A stretch of DNA of 64,000 nucleotides from Pseudeuparius sepicola (GCA_963920635.1 OY987301.1:19014501-19078500), one strand, 5' to 3'. Positions 34,791-45,991 are shown, counted from the stretch's first letter. Numbers and translations: made by a program. Notes: generated by a model not told the origin, from the sequence alone.

Positions 34791-36157
34791 TATGAGGTAT
34801 GTTTCAGCAGAACTTCAAACCATTTTTTACGCTAGCTCTGCGACTAGGTATAAGATAACGAATTTGTATTGTTAAAAGGGAAATCCAGGACAAAGAAAAT
34901 TTTTACATTTATTTTGCCACATTCATATTATTTTTGACCATAGTCTGAACCATACTGAAAAAGTTTTAATTTTTGTTTTGAATTTGAAGTACCTACATAT
35001 ACCTAATAATATTTAAAAGCCTACTCATCAGACTTCGCTTAATTCTTGCATACATTAAGTATATACCCTCGAGAACACTTAGAATCTTAGATGTTTTTTC
35101 TTGACATTCGAAAAGCTGATTTAAATTCACACCATTAATTGTTGACACAAATCTAACTATATAACTATACCATCCACTTTCCAAACATCAACATCTCGCA
35201 TGTCTGATTTAATCTTAACAAGACTTCATCGCCTCCACTTTATATTGCCGTCCGTCTGTATAAACTGAACGCCTCGGCCGGTCGATAATATACTTCTTGC
35301 TAATCTCGCGGTTTTCGCTTTAATATCTTGCCGTCACGGCTATGATGCGAAGTAATTTAAACTTTGGTTTGAGACGACCATATACTCAGGATACGAAAAA
35401 GCACTTCGTAAAATGAATGTCGAGTATGCTGATCCAGTTTAATAGGTCTTTAGTCTTCAATCCGTATTCGTTAACTAGCTAGCGCAATGATCTTGCTAAA
35501 GTAAAGTAAAAAACCTCAATTGATAAGCAAATTCAGAGATCTAAAATTTAATTCTTTGATATTGACATAAAATTTTCGAAGGCATTTAATAGTATACCTT
35601 CTCGATAAGCATTTTCGGCGCATCTCTATAGAGATATAAATATGTAAAACTGACATATATATCACGAACGATGATCCCCGAATCACAATGGTCGACAAGG
35701 TAATTTTCATTGTCAACTATTGTAACAATAGATACGATTCCCCAAACGACCGATGCGTGCTTCAATCTTCAGCTGCAGGCCTCTTAAAAATTTTTAAATG
35801 ATTGCTTGAATAATAACAGTGAAATAATTAGATTCAGAAACATAATAAAATGGCGATTTTGTGACTAGATATAGTTTATTTTGCTTGTTTGCCCCTCAGC
35901 GGATTTTGATAAACAAATATACAGAAAAAAATACTGGAATGTTTTTAATTAGTTGTTACAAGGAGAACATTGAGAAAATATGATTCTTCCCTAAACCGCC
36001 ACCGACACATTAAAATCACGATACTTTTCGAAAAGTTCATGTTTTCTAGATGTTCCTTCTTGTAACTACGTGTTGCGGTGAACTTTCACGAAGTTGGGAT
36101 ACCGTGCGTCATTTACGAATATGTGGCCGGCCGCTCGGCAATCGGCATTGGCCTACT
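34791..36157. other. No gene recognised
   Basis: A CpG-richer stretch at 35200-35420 looks like ordinary single-copy host DNA. No exon supported. Confidence 0.45.
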
Positions 36158-36930
36158 ATTATTCTATTAATTTTTCAGAATGGAATTTCCTGGGGTTCGA
36201 CCAATTAAATTTTGTTTTAACACATTAAAATTTTTTATTTATTAAAAACATGACACTACACGTGTTTCAGCATTTTTGCCATCATCAGGTATCTAGGATA
36301 GTTTTTTTTTCCAAAATTTAAAATTCACCTTAAATAATAATAAGTATATCTGAAAGAGGAGATGTTCTTTGTTATTTTTATGGGAATACAAGATTTTTTT
36401 TTTAATATTTATGTTTAGAACATTATAGATTTTGAAAAAATAATAGTTATTATTACTTACATTACTAACTTATTATTTTTAAGAGTCCCTCCTCCTTTTG
36501 TTCTTTCCTTCTTGTAATAATTTTCTTATTCAACTAGTCTTTTTTCCATAGTTTCATTGTATGTGTTCAAAATTCTTTCTTTTTTTAATTTTTTTAAATT
36601 ATATAATAGTACTGGTGTGTGGGGAAAGCATTTGTGGAAAAATATGTGAATATGCTTTCAAAAGGATTGCCGGAGACGAAGTAAATTATTTTTATATTTA
36701 GACACGAATTGAAAGGCTCGGTGAGGTTTGTGGATACAAAAAATGTTATAAAAAGAAGGAGAGGAAGAAAGACTCTTTTACAGTGTGGCTTTGGAAAATG
36801 CAAGAAAATAAATATTTTTGAAATTTTGTTTTGTTATTGTTGGTAAAAACACATTTGGTTTTCTATTATTTCTATTATTATTTTTTTAATTTATAACTAT
36901 TATAAAGGAAGTTTATTTTTGGACTTATTT

Positions 36931-38171
36931 TTAAGTTATAAGATTATAATAAATATGAGAAAGATTTTCAGTGTCTGTTCTATAATTGATGCTATTTTTA
37001 TGTTTTTTTTATGTAAATCATTTCTAAGACATTCCTTTTAGTGTGATTATTTTCTTTAGTTAAAATTTTTGTATTGTTAAAATCAAAGTGATGGAAATTA
37101 TCTAAAGAGTGTTTAGTTAATGCTGTGGAGTTGTTGTTGTTAGTTCTTACGTCATATTTATGTTTGTATAAACGTTTATGGAGATATTGTTTAGTTTGAC
37201 CGATATAAACTGAAGGACAATTATTACATGATATTTTATAAATTAAATTTGATTGATAATTATTTGTAACGTTGGGTTTTAATTTGGAAAAGAATTTTTT
37301 GGTATAGTGATTTGGTTTATGTCCTATATTAATATTATATTGTTTAAAAAATTTTTTGATCTGTTCAGAAGCGCCTTGGATGTATGGCATTGAAAAATAT
37401 TTGGATTGATTGTTATTATTAATTTTAGGATGATTATAAATTTGGTGTATACGTTTCTTAATAAGAGGTTCGTAAAATTGTTTTGGATAATTATTCTTTG
37501 AGAGTACATTTTTAATTTTTTTAAGGTTGTTTGGTCTATATTTTGGATGTGATAGAGAAATGGCTTGGTCAGTCAAACTATTAACAACGCTTTTTTTGTA
37601 AGTTGTGGGAACAGAGGAATTAAAATTAAGATATCTTTCGGACCAAATTTCTTTTGTAAACCAATTTGTTGTTATATAACCGTTTTTATCATAGGTTAGA
37701 GAGAGATTTAAAAAATTAATATTTTTATTTTGTTCTAATTCGTAAGTGAATTGTAAGCGTGGATGGAAATTGTTAAAAACATTTAGGGTATTGTTTATTT
37801 CGTTTTTATGTATACATAAGATGCAATCGTCTACGTATCTTCTGTAAAAAAATGGTTTTGTGTTTAATTTTTGAATAGTAATAGTTTCGAGTTCTTCCAT
37901 TACTAAGTTGGCAATAGTTGAAGATATAGGAGAACCCATAGCAGTTCCAAAAGTTTGGAGGTAGAAATTATTTTCAAAATTAAAAAAAGTTGATGTTAAA
38001 CATAGTTTAGTGCATTCTATAAATTGTGATTTGGGGATTGAGGTGAAAGGTTCAATTTTATTACAGTGTTTAGTGATGCAATCTAAAGCTAAATCAATGG
38101 GTATATTAGTGAAAAGTGATATTACATCGAAGGAAACTAAAATGTGGTCTTTAGGGATAATTTGGTTTTTT
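36931..38171 (-). pseudogene. Penelope-like reverse transcriptase / GIY-YIG protein, left copy
   Basis: Reading leftwards from about 38171, the frame starts inside the RT domain: VSFDVISLFTNIP is RT motif A with its catalytic Asp. MGSPISSTIANLVMEE and RRYVDD follow, the latter holding the second catalytic Asp pair. A linker leads to the GIY-YIG endonuclease (YKISCNNCPSVYIGQTKQYL ... KRLYKHK) near 37150-37260. The frame is intact for over 1.1 kb. An extra A in a homopolymer near 37005 then shifts the last residues, whose normal end (RTDTENLSHIYYN) is still readable down to a TAA at 36931. The N-terminal half of the usual protein (RT fingers and upstream region) is absent, the normal outcome of incomplete reverse transcription. 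Confidence 0.85.
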
Positions 38172-38216
38172 ATAATTTATAATTAATATAATTTATAATT
38201 TATTTTGTTCTAATTC

Positions 38217-39034
38217 ACTTACGAATTAGAACAAAATAAAAATATTAATTTTTTAAATCTCTCTCTAACCTATGATAAAAACGGTTATATAACAACAAAT
38301 TGGTTTACAAAAGAAATTTGGTCCGAAAGATATCTTAATTTTAATTCCTCTGTTCCCACAACTTACAAAAAAAGCGCTGTTAATAGTTTGACTGACCAAG
38401 CCATTTCTCTATCACATCCAAAACATAGAACAAACAACCTTAAAAAAATTAAAAATGTACTCTCAAAGAATAATTATCCAAAACAATTTTACGAACCTCT
38501 TATTAAGAAACGTATACACCAAATTTATAATCATCCTAAAATTAATAATAACAATCAATCCAAATATTTTTCAATGCCATACATCCAAGGCGCTTCTGAA
38601 CAGATCAAAAAAAAATTTTTAAACAATATAATATTAATATAGGACATAAACCAAATCACTATACCAAAAAATTCTTTTCCAAATTAAAACCCAACGTTAC
38701 AAATAATTATCAATCAAATTTAATTTATAAAATATCATGTAATAATTGTCCTTCAGTTTATATCGGTCAAACTAAACAATATCTCCATAAACGTTTATAC
38801 AAACATAAATATGACGTAAGAACTAACAACAACAACTCCACAGCATTAACTAAACACTCTTTAGATAATTTCCACCACTTTGATTTTAACAATACAAAAA
38901 TTTTAACTAAAGAAAATAATCACACTAAAAGGAATGTCTTAGAAATGATTTACATAAAAAAACATAAAAATAGCATCAATTATAGAACAGACACTGAAAA
39001 TCTTTCTCATATTTATTATAATCTTATAACTTAA
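38217..39034 (+). pseudogene. Penelope-like protein, right copy (linker and GIY-YIG only)
   Basis: The copy begins just after the RT active-site region (ELEQNKNINFLN), so it is more deeply truncated than its partner. It runs in frame to about 38610. There a lengthened A-run shifts it; the shifted reading terminates at 38642. The correct frame resumes at once and encodes the whole endonuclease (VYIGQTKQYLHKRLYKHK) and the C-terminus, with a TAA at 39032-39034. Compared with the left copy there are only a few substitutions, so both copies derive from nearly the same source. Confidence 0.82.
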
Positions 39035-39844
39035 AAATAAGTCCAAAAATAAACTTCCTTTATAATAGTTATAAATTAAAAAAATAATAATAGAAATAAT
39101 AGAAAACCAAATGTGTTTTTACCAACAATAACAAAACAAAATTTCAAAAATATTTATTTTCTTGCATTTTCCAAAGCCACACTGTAAAAGAGTCTTTCTT
39201 CCTCTCCTTCTTTTTATAACATTTTTTGTATCCACAAACCGCACCGAGCCTTTCAATTCGTGTCTAAATATAAAAATAATTTACTTCGTCTCCGGCAATC
39301 CTTTTGAAAGCATATTCACATATTTTTCCACAAATGCTTTCCCCACACACCAGTACTATTATATAATTTAAAAAAATTAAAAAAAGAAAGAATTTTGAAC
39401 ACATACAATGAAACTATGGAAAAAAGACTAGTTGAATAAGAAAATTATTACAAGAAGGAAAGAACAAAAGGAGGAGGGACTCTTAAAAATAATAAGTTAG
39501 TAATGTAAGTAATAATAACTATTATTTTTTCAAAATCTATAATGTTCTAAACATAAATATTAAAAAAAAAATCTTGTATTCCCATAAAAATAACAAAGAA
39601 CATCTCCTCTTTCAGATATACTTATTATTATTTAAGGTGAATTTTAAATTTTGGAAAAAAAACTATCCTAGATACCTGATGATGGCAAAAATGCTGAAAC
39701 ACGTGTAGTGTCATGTTTTTAATAAATAAAAAATTTTAATGTGTTAAAACAAAATTTAATTGGTCGAACCCCAGGAAATTCTATTCAGAAAAATTAATAA
39801 AAACGACCAGGAAGAAAAGTTTTGTTAAAAAAATTATTCTATTA

Positions 39845-41540
39845 TTTATTATACTGCAAACACTACACCATCTATTCCCGTAAGGATTGACCTTCTTCTA
39901 GTACCTAGTAGATTCTTCTATCTTCTATGCCAGTATTTATAAAGAATAACTCTCTTAAAGGTATGGTGAGTTTAATAGGACCAGAAATGGTGATACGCTT
40001 TAAAGGCTATTAGCACAATGGGCTTTCTTGGACTATGCTATTATTTGATATTCCAATTTCAAGTAAGACATATATGGCGTTGACTGAAGGATATAGGCTA
40101 TATTTGATCGTAGGAAAACTATTACCAGTATACATTATACAAATTATTGTAAAGTGCTTTATTACAAGAGGTCACGAACTTTTTTTTGTTAACCTGTTAT
40201 AAAACTCTTACCTACCTTATTTTGTAATATATGCTAATTGCCTGTTGCCATGTTTGTTAAAGCTACAACTGCTTGTTCAGTAGCCTTTCCACTTTTAACT
40301 GTTGCTATTTTTACCTACTGCTTTTTATGAACGTCAGGTGTACTTAATAAATTTCGACAATTTCATGTGTTGCCGAAAACGCCAGTATTATTGGGTTAAA
40401 CTTTTGTCGTCGGTAACTTTTAGCTGGACCGACACTATTATTAAAGACCCGAGCATGACGTCATATTTCATTGTTGTTTGCGGACTGGGGTGGCGCTACT
40501 CGACATATAGGCAGATTTGTTTGTGATAACATGAAATTTCCATACTTATGAAAAAATCATGTTCACAGACCATTACCTCAATTTTAGAAAAATATACACT
40601 AGTTTAGAATTACGGGATGATCTGTTCGACCAGTTGAAAAAGCGGGAATTCTAGGCACCAAAATACTCTTCCTGGCTTTTTAAGCCTGGTTCATGCAGCT
40701 TCTTTATCTTTTAATTTTACTTTATCTTTAAGAAATAACCAATGGCATTTGTCCCTTGATTTGAACTGACCAATGACGTTTTATATTTCTTAAAGATAAA
40801 GAAAAATTAAAAGATAAGGTAGCTGTCTGAATAAGAATATATGTATGGCATGTCAACTTGTCAATCTAAAGGAGCATAACAAACAATCATTTAATGTTAT
40901 TTTAAATATTAAATTCGTTGTGGCGATCGCTTGAAACAGGGCTATGCACAGGTCTTTAATAGTATTGGTCCAGCTTATAGTTATCCTCGATATTATAATA
41001 TACACATGTGCAAATGCGTCCTGGAATGTCACATAGTCGTATTCATATTGATATTCCGGCAGTATTTAATGTGAAAACAGGTGAAATGAGGCGACCAATT
41101 AAACTCATCCCAAAAATATATCCTGAGTTCCGACAATAAATTTTATACAAATAATTGAATTGCGCTCAATTCCATAAATACGCCGGTATTTATTTTGCAC
41201 TGAGTCTCCTCGGAAACAAATACATACGGATAGCTGAACATTGTTTTATGCCGTCGTTGTGTAATAACATAGCAGACAAGAGCCATTCGGCCACTGGGAA
41301 ATAAATAATATCTGATGCTATCCAATTGGTTTGTTCGGCAAAATATGCAATCTATGATGCCGTACCGACGATATTTCCAACCTACATAAAAATGTATAGG
41401 CAGTAGGCACAAAATATATAAATCGGGGAAATTGAAACCATTCCTTACAAATAACTTGTCTCTTGCTTATTAGGTTTTTTATTTATCGTCATCTACAGAG
41501 TGTTTTATAAATTATTGAATATCAATATTTTTGATAGTGA
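39845..41540. other. No gene; small hairpin and a short dispersed repeat
   Basis: About 40697-40738 and 40783-40826 form a short hairpin (CTTTATCTTTTAATTTTAC against its complement). A segment near 40560-40680 containing CACAGACCATTA and GATGATCTGTTC is related to 63630-63725. No coding feature supported. Confidence 0.5.
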
Positions 41541-42000
41541 TATACAGGGTGTAACTGAACTGATGGTCAAAAATGAAACCACGTATTCTTGGAGTCAAAA
41601 TAAGGGCACTTATTCATATATTTTTTCTCCCACGGGCCCTACTTTTTTTATACAGAGCATAGAAAATTTAGATAAAAAAAATACACACATTCCTTAGTAT
41701 CTCTAGAAGTATACGAGATATTTTCTTCAAACTTGGCGTGTCACATGAGCGGATGAGCCGTCAAACTTAAGTTTGACGTGAAGCTTCAGAGGCCCCCAGT
41801 TGCGGAGATACAGGGTGTTATTAAAATTAATTAGTTCAAAAAATATTATTACCCTGTATAATCGCATTTTTTTCAATTTGTTTTGAGTGGTGAATCCAAT
41901 GGTTAACAAAACGTATCTCTTAGTATTTTTTCATATTCGCAGCCGTTTCTTAATTATTTTCAAAGGACGGCATTGCTGCAATAAACAAGTTATTATCTAG
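41541..42000. repeat. Left arm of an old hairpin element split by the 14-kb element
   Basis: TACAGGGTGTAACTGAACTG at 41543 and the following 450 bases correspond, with clear divergence, to the reverse complement of 56580-57000. Shared blocks include TCACATGAGCGGATG, TTGCGGAGATACAGG and ATATGAAAAAATACTAAGAG (the last read from the complement). The arms once formed one hairpin. Confidence 0.7.
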
Positions 42001-42235
42001 CAATCTGTGGATGTCAATTAAACTTTATTTAACAAAATACGAAAGCAAAAACTATAATAGAAGAAACGTAATGCTATTAGAAAATTAGGTTATAAATTAT
42101 TAAATGTTCTAAATGACCGCCGTCTTTTTCAATACAGGTCTATATGCATTTCCGCATTTTTATTATTGCCACTGGCAAGTGCATAGCAAAAGTGCATGTC
42201 AGTCAAGTCTTCGAATGAAAATAAGTAGTAATACA

Positions 42236-42430
42236 AAGAGAGTACGGGCTCACTTTGACCTCAGTTGACCCCTTGATCCTGAGAGTCCCCTACGGCCCGA
42301 GGTCACGGGAGCAAAGTGGCTACGTCATGGTCACGTGACGTCACCGGATGACCCCAGTTGACCCCTAGATCCTGATAGGTTAACCTTTGACCTTTGGGCC
42401 ACGTGTGACCCCCAGTTGACCCCCCCCCCC
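42236..42430. promoter_or_regulatory. Cluster of TGACC half-sites in the terminus of the element
   Basis: Within 200 bases TTGACC/TGACCY words occur about ten times (for example TTTGACCTCAGTTGACCCC and CCCAGTTGACCCC, repeated). There is also a GGTCACGTGACGTCACC palindromic block. Blocks starting CAGTTGACCCCT and continuing GATCCTGA are repeated about 100 bases apart. The mirror copy lies at about 56265-56460. It could bind nuclear-receptor-type or bZIP factors, or the element's own replication or integration protein. No binding is shown. Confidence 0.5.
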
Positions 42431-42478
42431 ACTCCAACGACGGGGCAACCCCCACTCCAACGGCTTGGTGGGGTGAGG

Positions 42479-42520
42479 TCTATATATTCGTGCGCAAGAG
42501 CAGTTTTCCCGTTATATACA
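42479..42520 (+). promoter_or_regulatory. Candidate TATA box for the TIR gene cassette
   Basis: TCTATATATT at 42479 lies about 80 bases upstream of the ATG at 42558, a usual distance for a short leader; a second TATATA word is at about 42515. The mirror promoter sits at about 56170-56210. Confidence 0.45.
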
Positions 42521-42557
42521 CTTACAATTTCCCACAGTCTGATTTGCCGAGTTCAAA

Positions 42558-42866
42558 ATGCAGTCGTTCCTGAATCACCTGAACAAGAATTTGATCGTCA
42601 AGAAATTCGAAAGCGTTCAAAATATGGACGTGGATGAAAATTTTCAAATCACGAGCGTGGACAAAGTGAACACGCAATACGGAGAGAAGGTCTACGTAGA
42701 GTTCGAAGAATTTAAGACGGTGCTGCCGCAACGATACACGGCCGAGTTTACGCCCCAACGGATCGAAGAAATTAATAGGGATATCGGTAACGGAAGGAGG
42801 TATTACATGAAGAGTCTTGGACCCGTCGGCCGATCTACAAATATCGAATTTATTGTAGAACCATGA
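42558..42866 (+). CDS. 102-aa TIR-encoded protein, possible OB-fold ssDNA-binding protein (left copy)
   Basis: The ATG is preceded by CAAA, a typical insect start context, and follows a TATA element. The frame runs 102 codons with no lesion. It begins MQSFLNHLNKNLIVKKFESV, and a beta-rich middle (KVYVEFEEFKTVLPQRY) is followed by a short helix-like stretch and SLGPVGRSTNIEF near the end. The alternation of hydrophobic and charged residues and the compact size fit a small OB-fold. I recall similar short frames accompanying mobile DNA in insect genomes, but this is fold-level inference, not a motif match. The right-arm copy differs by one residue (Thr to Ala at about position 33), so the two are either young or kept alike by gene conversion. 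The stop overlaps the next start. Confidence 0.6.
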   Translation: MQSFLNHLNKNLIVKKFESVQNMDVDENFQITSVDKVNTQYGEKVYVEFEEFKTVLPQRYTAEFTPQRIEEINRDIGNGRRYYMKSLGPVGRSTNIEFIVEP

Positions 42867-42985
42867 CGAAGCTGGAGTACAGAAGAAAACTGCAACAATA
42901 TTTGAAGAATTTAGAAGCATTGAAATATGAACTTATGTTATATGAAATTAAAATGAAGATAAAACATATTGACTTACACAATTAA
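42863..42985 (+). CDS. 40-aa coiled-coil-like peptide overlapping the upstream gene by ATGA (left copy)
   Basis: The ATG at 42863 shares ATGA with the stop of the 102-aa frame and runs 40 codons to TAA at 42985. The peptide (MTKLEYRRKLQQYLKNLEAL, then a second Leu/Met/Ile-spaced half) has heptad-like spacing of hydrophobic residues and many Lys/Glu. AATAAA at 42991-42996 and a TG/T-rich downstream stretch follow at once, so both frames would sit on one short mRNA. In an animal cell such an ATGA overlap implies termination-reinitiation or a -1 shift, as in compact viruses. It is too short to be sure by itself; the overlap, the polyadenylation signal and the identical right copy support it. Confidence 0.5.
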   Translation: MTKLEYRRKLQQYLKNLEALKYELMLYEIKMKIKHIDLHN

Positions 42986-42990
42986 TTTTT

Positions 42991-42996
42991 AATAAA
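42991..42996 (+). terminator. Polyadenylation signal AATAAA
   Basis: It lies five bases after the second stop of the cassette, with a GTTGTGTTTTTTT-type downstream element at about 43012. The mirror copy is TTTATT at 55693-55698. Confidence 0.6.
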
Positions 42997-43878
42997 CGTT
43001 TAAAAATCTTTTGTTGTGTTTTTTTATAAGAATCTTTGTGTTGAAGGGAAAACACCTGAAGCATCATATTATAATAAAACTCTCACTCTAAGCAATAATA
43101 TCACTCTATTCCACTGTTATGTGTATACAGGGTGATTCTTAACTTATACACATAAATTTGGGAAATTGTAGGTTATGTCAAGTAATGTCTAATAATGAAA
43201 AAAAAAGACTAATAAAATTGTTATCGATAAGGTCTGCGTTTGTGATCTTATGAACCATAATTTTTAATTTATTTGTGCAAATAAACCCCGAATTGTTCAA
43301 GTACACAAAAATATAACTCAGCTGTTGCGTCGCATCGGGTTACTCGCTGCGAACGCGTGACCGCATAGTAAATATATAGTAAGAGAAAACACGTGGAATA
43401 GTTCACGACAGACGCCTGCTTTGTTTGGTCGAGCACTCAGCGATTTTGCTGAAACCGCATATAGAACAATAGGCTACAAATTTCACCCAATTATCTTCTA
43501 AATAAAAAAATCTGAAAAAATTGCAGATAGAATAATAAACGGAAAATTTGGGAAAATCAGCATGTAACGCAAACGATTTAGGCCGGAATCTTCAACTAGA
43601 CACGTGGAAATCCGAGGTAGACTCCTTGGTATCAGGAAATGTGATACATTATGGTAAATAAGAAACCACGTGGAACCGTATATGATGCGATGTACAACGT
43701 AAACAATTAGTACGTCAGGGGCTCGGATTTTCTGCTGATGCAGGTGTATCGTGATTTCCAAATATATCTTCTGATCGGCTGATCGGAAAAAATCCTCATA
43801 TAGCGCAATCGATTTTGGGGCCACCCCTTGGGGGGGGGTGGACTTAGTCTACCCCGGGGTGGGTGGGGGGTGGCGGAT

Positions 43879-43942
43879 GGGCAACTATGTGCCAGGAGGA
43901 ACGGAGGCCGAAGGCCTCCGTCCGACTGGCATGTAGTTGCCC
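43879..43942. repeat. 64-base GC-rich hairpin in the left TIR
   Basis: GGGCAACTATGTGCCAG faces CTGGCATGTAGTTGCCC with two mismatches, and inside this a perfect nine-pair stem (ACGGAGGCC/GGCCTCCGT) closes on GAA. It sits in a strongly G-rich/C-rich stretch (43818-43990) unlike the rest of the element. Nested stem-within-stem shapes are used as replication origins or packaging signals by small DNA viruses; here the role is unknown. Confidence 0.7.
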
Positions 43943-45039
43943 GAACAAAATCCACCCTTCCCCCTTGCACGCGTTTCGCGCATGCGCAGTTCCGCACTTT
44001 TGATACCTATGAAAAATCGAAAAAATTTGAAAATTTTTTATTCAAAAAATGTAATTTTAAAAAGGTCCTGATCCTATAATCCCGATAACATTTTGGGAAA
44101 TTTTCATTTTTTGACGGTGAAATGTACAAGACAAGACTCAGACGAATGTTTTATATACAAGTGCAGATAGAATTTTTTCGAGTGACTGATAAAAACAGTT
44201 ATTATAATAGTTAGTCGGAAGGCCCCAGATAACATAGGAAATTTTGTTTGAACAAAATCTGTAAAAAAAATCCAAGACGTGAAAATGTAGGTAGAATTTT
44301 CGAATAAGTTTTGTATACCGGTAAAAATATATGTAAAGGTAAAAATAACGTCAGTTTCACTTGGAAAAAAATGATGAAAAAATTTCAGTAAAAAAAATAC
44401 GATGTAGAGGTTGTACCAAAAAAAATTGGAAATAATTATTTATTCCAGTAAAATATACACAAGACCGAAAAAGGTAATTGCGCGGCTGTCCCATTTTATA
44501 CACCCTAGCTGTTTCAGTTCATCTCGTTTGGAAAAATTTTAGGGGTTATTACTTTTTTAAATACCGGTTTCCTCAACCTTATTTGAAAGTAAATATTTTT
44601 TAGTTCCCCACAGAAGGAAATAATGACGATATTTTATACCGGTGGATTCAAAAAATATATAAGGTTAGGAAAAAACCTTGGTAGGCAAACGCGGCTCTGC
44701 TGACCAGACAAAAAAAAACCTTAGTCGACAAATAATGGCCTATAAGAAGGGTGCGTGATTCCACGTATCAGTTCGAGTGCTCCAAGATGCAAGTAAGTAT
44801 ATACCAGCTGTCCCATTTTTAAACAGCTAGATATTTGGAAACCTTTCGTAAAAAAATTCCCAAGGATTACATGAGCAAAAGAAAGAAAAAAATGTAAATA
44901 TACCAGCTGTCCCATTTATAAACCGCTTGATATCTTGGAAACGAAAACTTATATAAAGGAAGTAAAAGCTATATCTTAATAGGCGGAGGACCGACTGTCA
45001 TTCAGACAGGTGAAAATTTTTTGTGATTTTTTGTAGAAG

Positions 45040-45365
45040 TTTTTTGCCAAAATTTTTTTTTGTCAATTTTTTTTTCGTCAAAATTTTTTTTTGTCAAATT
45101 TTTTTTTGACAATTTTTTTTGCCAAAATTTTTGTTTGCCAAATTTTTTTTTGCCAAATTTTTTTTTTTGTCAAAAATTTTTTTGCCAAATTTTTTTTTTG
45201 TCAAAATTTTTTTTGTCAAAATTTTTTTTGTCAAAATTTTTTTTTGTAAAATTTTTTTTTTGTAAAATTTTTTTTGACATTTTTTTTGCCAAATTTTTTT
45301 TTTGGCGAATTTTTTTTTGCCAATTTTTTTTTTTGCCAAATTCTTTTTCGACAAAATTTTTTTTG
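45040..45365. repeat. T-tract low-complexity array (left TIR)
   Basis: Runs of seven to nine T separated by GYCAAA or GTAAAA words, with a period near 15. The Phe-rich frame on the plus strand and the Lys-rich frame on the minus strand are artefacts of this. The mirror block is at about 53350-53650. Confidence 0.9.
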
Positions 45366-45991
45366 ATACAAATATAATTGCTAACGTTTAATTTGTTTAC
45401 CCCATTTACGAAAATGATAACAAAATTGGATCAGACAAGATGTTTTTTCGAAGTATAGTTTTTAAACACAGGGTGCCACCACCGGTTTTACGACATAGGT
45501 TTCAAAATGCGACGCAAGTACATAAAAAAAATACCCTAGAGATAAGAAAACAAAATACAACTCACCGAAAGATTCTTGATGATGTATAAAAAGAAATCAG
45601 GTTACATCTAATGCCCCAGACAGTAAAATAAACATCCCCGAGCTATCAGATATAACCAAACATCATTTTTCTAACGGCACAGTCATTTTCACGGGAAAAA
45701 CAACCATGCCTCGCTACGTGGTGCGTCGCATACTCGCCGTCGCGTGGTGTATGGGCGCCAGCTTTTGGCCAATTTCAAGGGAATCGTTTTTCATATTTTC
45801 GACGGATTTTCGTCCTTTTTGCAGACGTTACACTGCTAAATTGATCCGTTTTGCTGGCAAAAAATATTTCTATCGCCATGACTGAGTCACGACGCTTGAC
45901 CTTATGCAATTCGCTGCTGGCGCAACTTCCAAACGCTTCCCCAAATATCTTAACATCTCAAATGGGTCAAGGTTTCGGCTAGTTTAAAATT

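Larger units (their letters stand above)
36158..39844. mobile_element. Penelope-like element, two head-to-head truncated copies
   Basis: The left copy (minus strand) and right copy (plus strand) meet near 38172-38217 and carry their 3-prime tails outwards. Together they form an inverted repeat of about 1.6 kb per arm, ending at about 36166 and 39801. The word ATTATTCTATTA occurs at 36158-36169 and at 39833-39844, which I read as the target duplication. About 30 extra bases separate the right arm from its copy. Both tails have the CTGATGA ... GAAA pattern (36251-36290, 39676-39712). Coding parts are a reverse transcriptase (left only) and a GIY-YIG endonuclease (both). The arms are still very similar, so the insertion is fairly young. 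Confidence 0.88.
42224..45907 (+). repeat. Left giant terminal inverted repeat
   Basis: It pairs with the right repeat base for base over long stretches. Mirrored coordinates add to a constant 98689 from about 42416 to beyond 43942. It lacks about 2 kb that the right arm has (break at about 45711 here). It contains the two-gene cassette, a GC-rich hairpin, and the T-tract low-complexity block. Confidence 0.92.

Noticed and set aside
36594..36803. 69-codon frame found in both Penelope tails (also 39162-39371)
   Set aside because: It is simply the same untranslated tail in two inverted copies. No start context or protein motif, and it lies downstream of the element stop codon.
42522..42920. 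132-codon minus-strand frame opposite the 102-aa gene
   Set aside because: Antisense shadow of the supported gene cassette; no promoter or polyadenylation signal of its own.
43498..44079. Frames of 83-108 codons in the TIR around the GC-rich hairpin
   Set aside because: They overlap each other on both strands, cross the hairpin and homopolymer tracts, and show no motif. Their presence in both arms only reflects the TIR.
45060..45377. Phe-rich and Lys-rich frames across the T-tract array (and the mirror at 53345-53629)
   Set aside because: They are produced by a low-complexity repeat with a period near 15. Composition and mirrored occurrence show no coding constraint.
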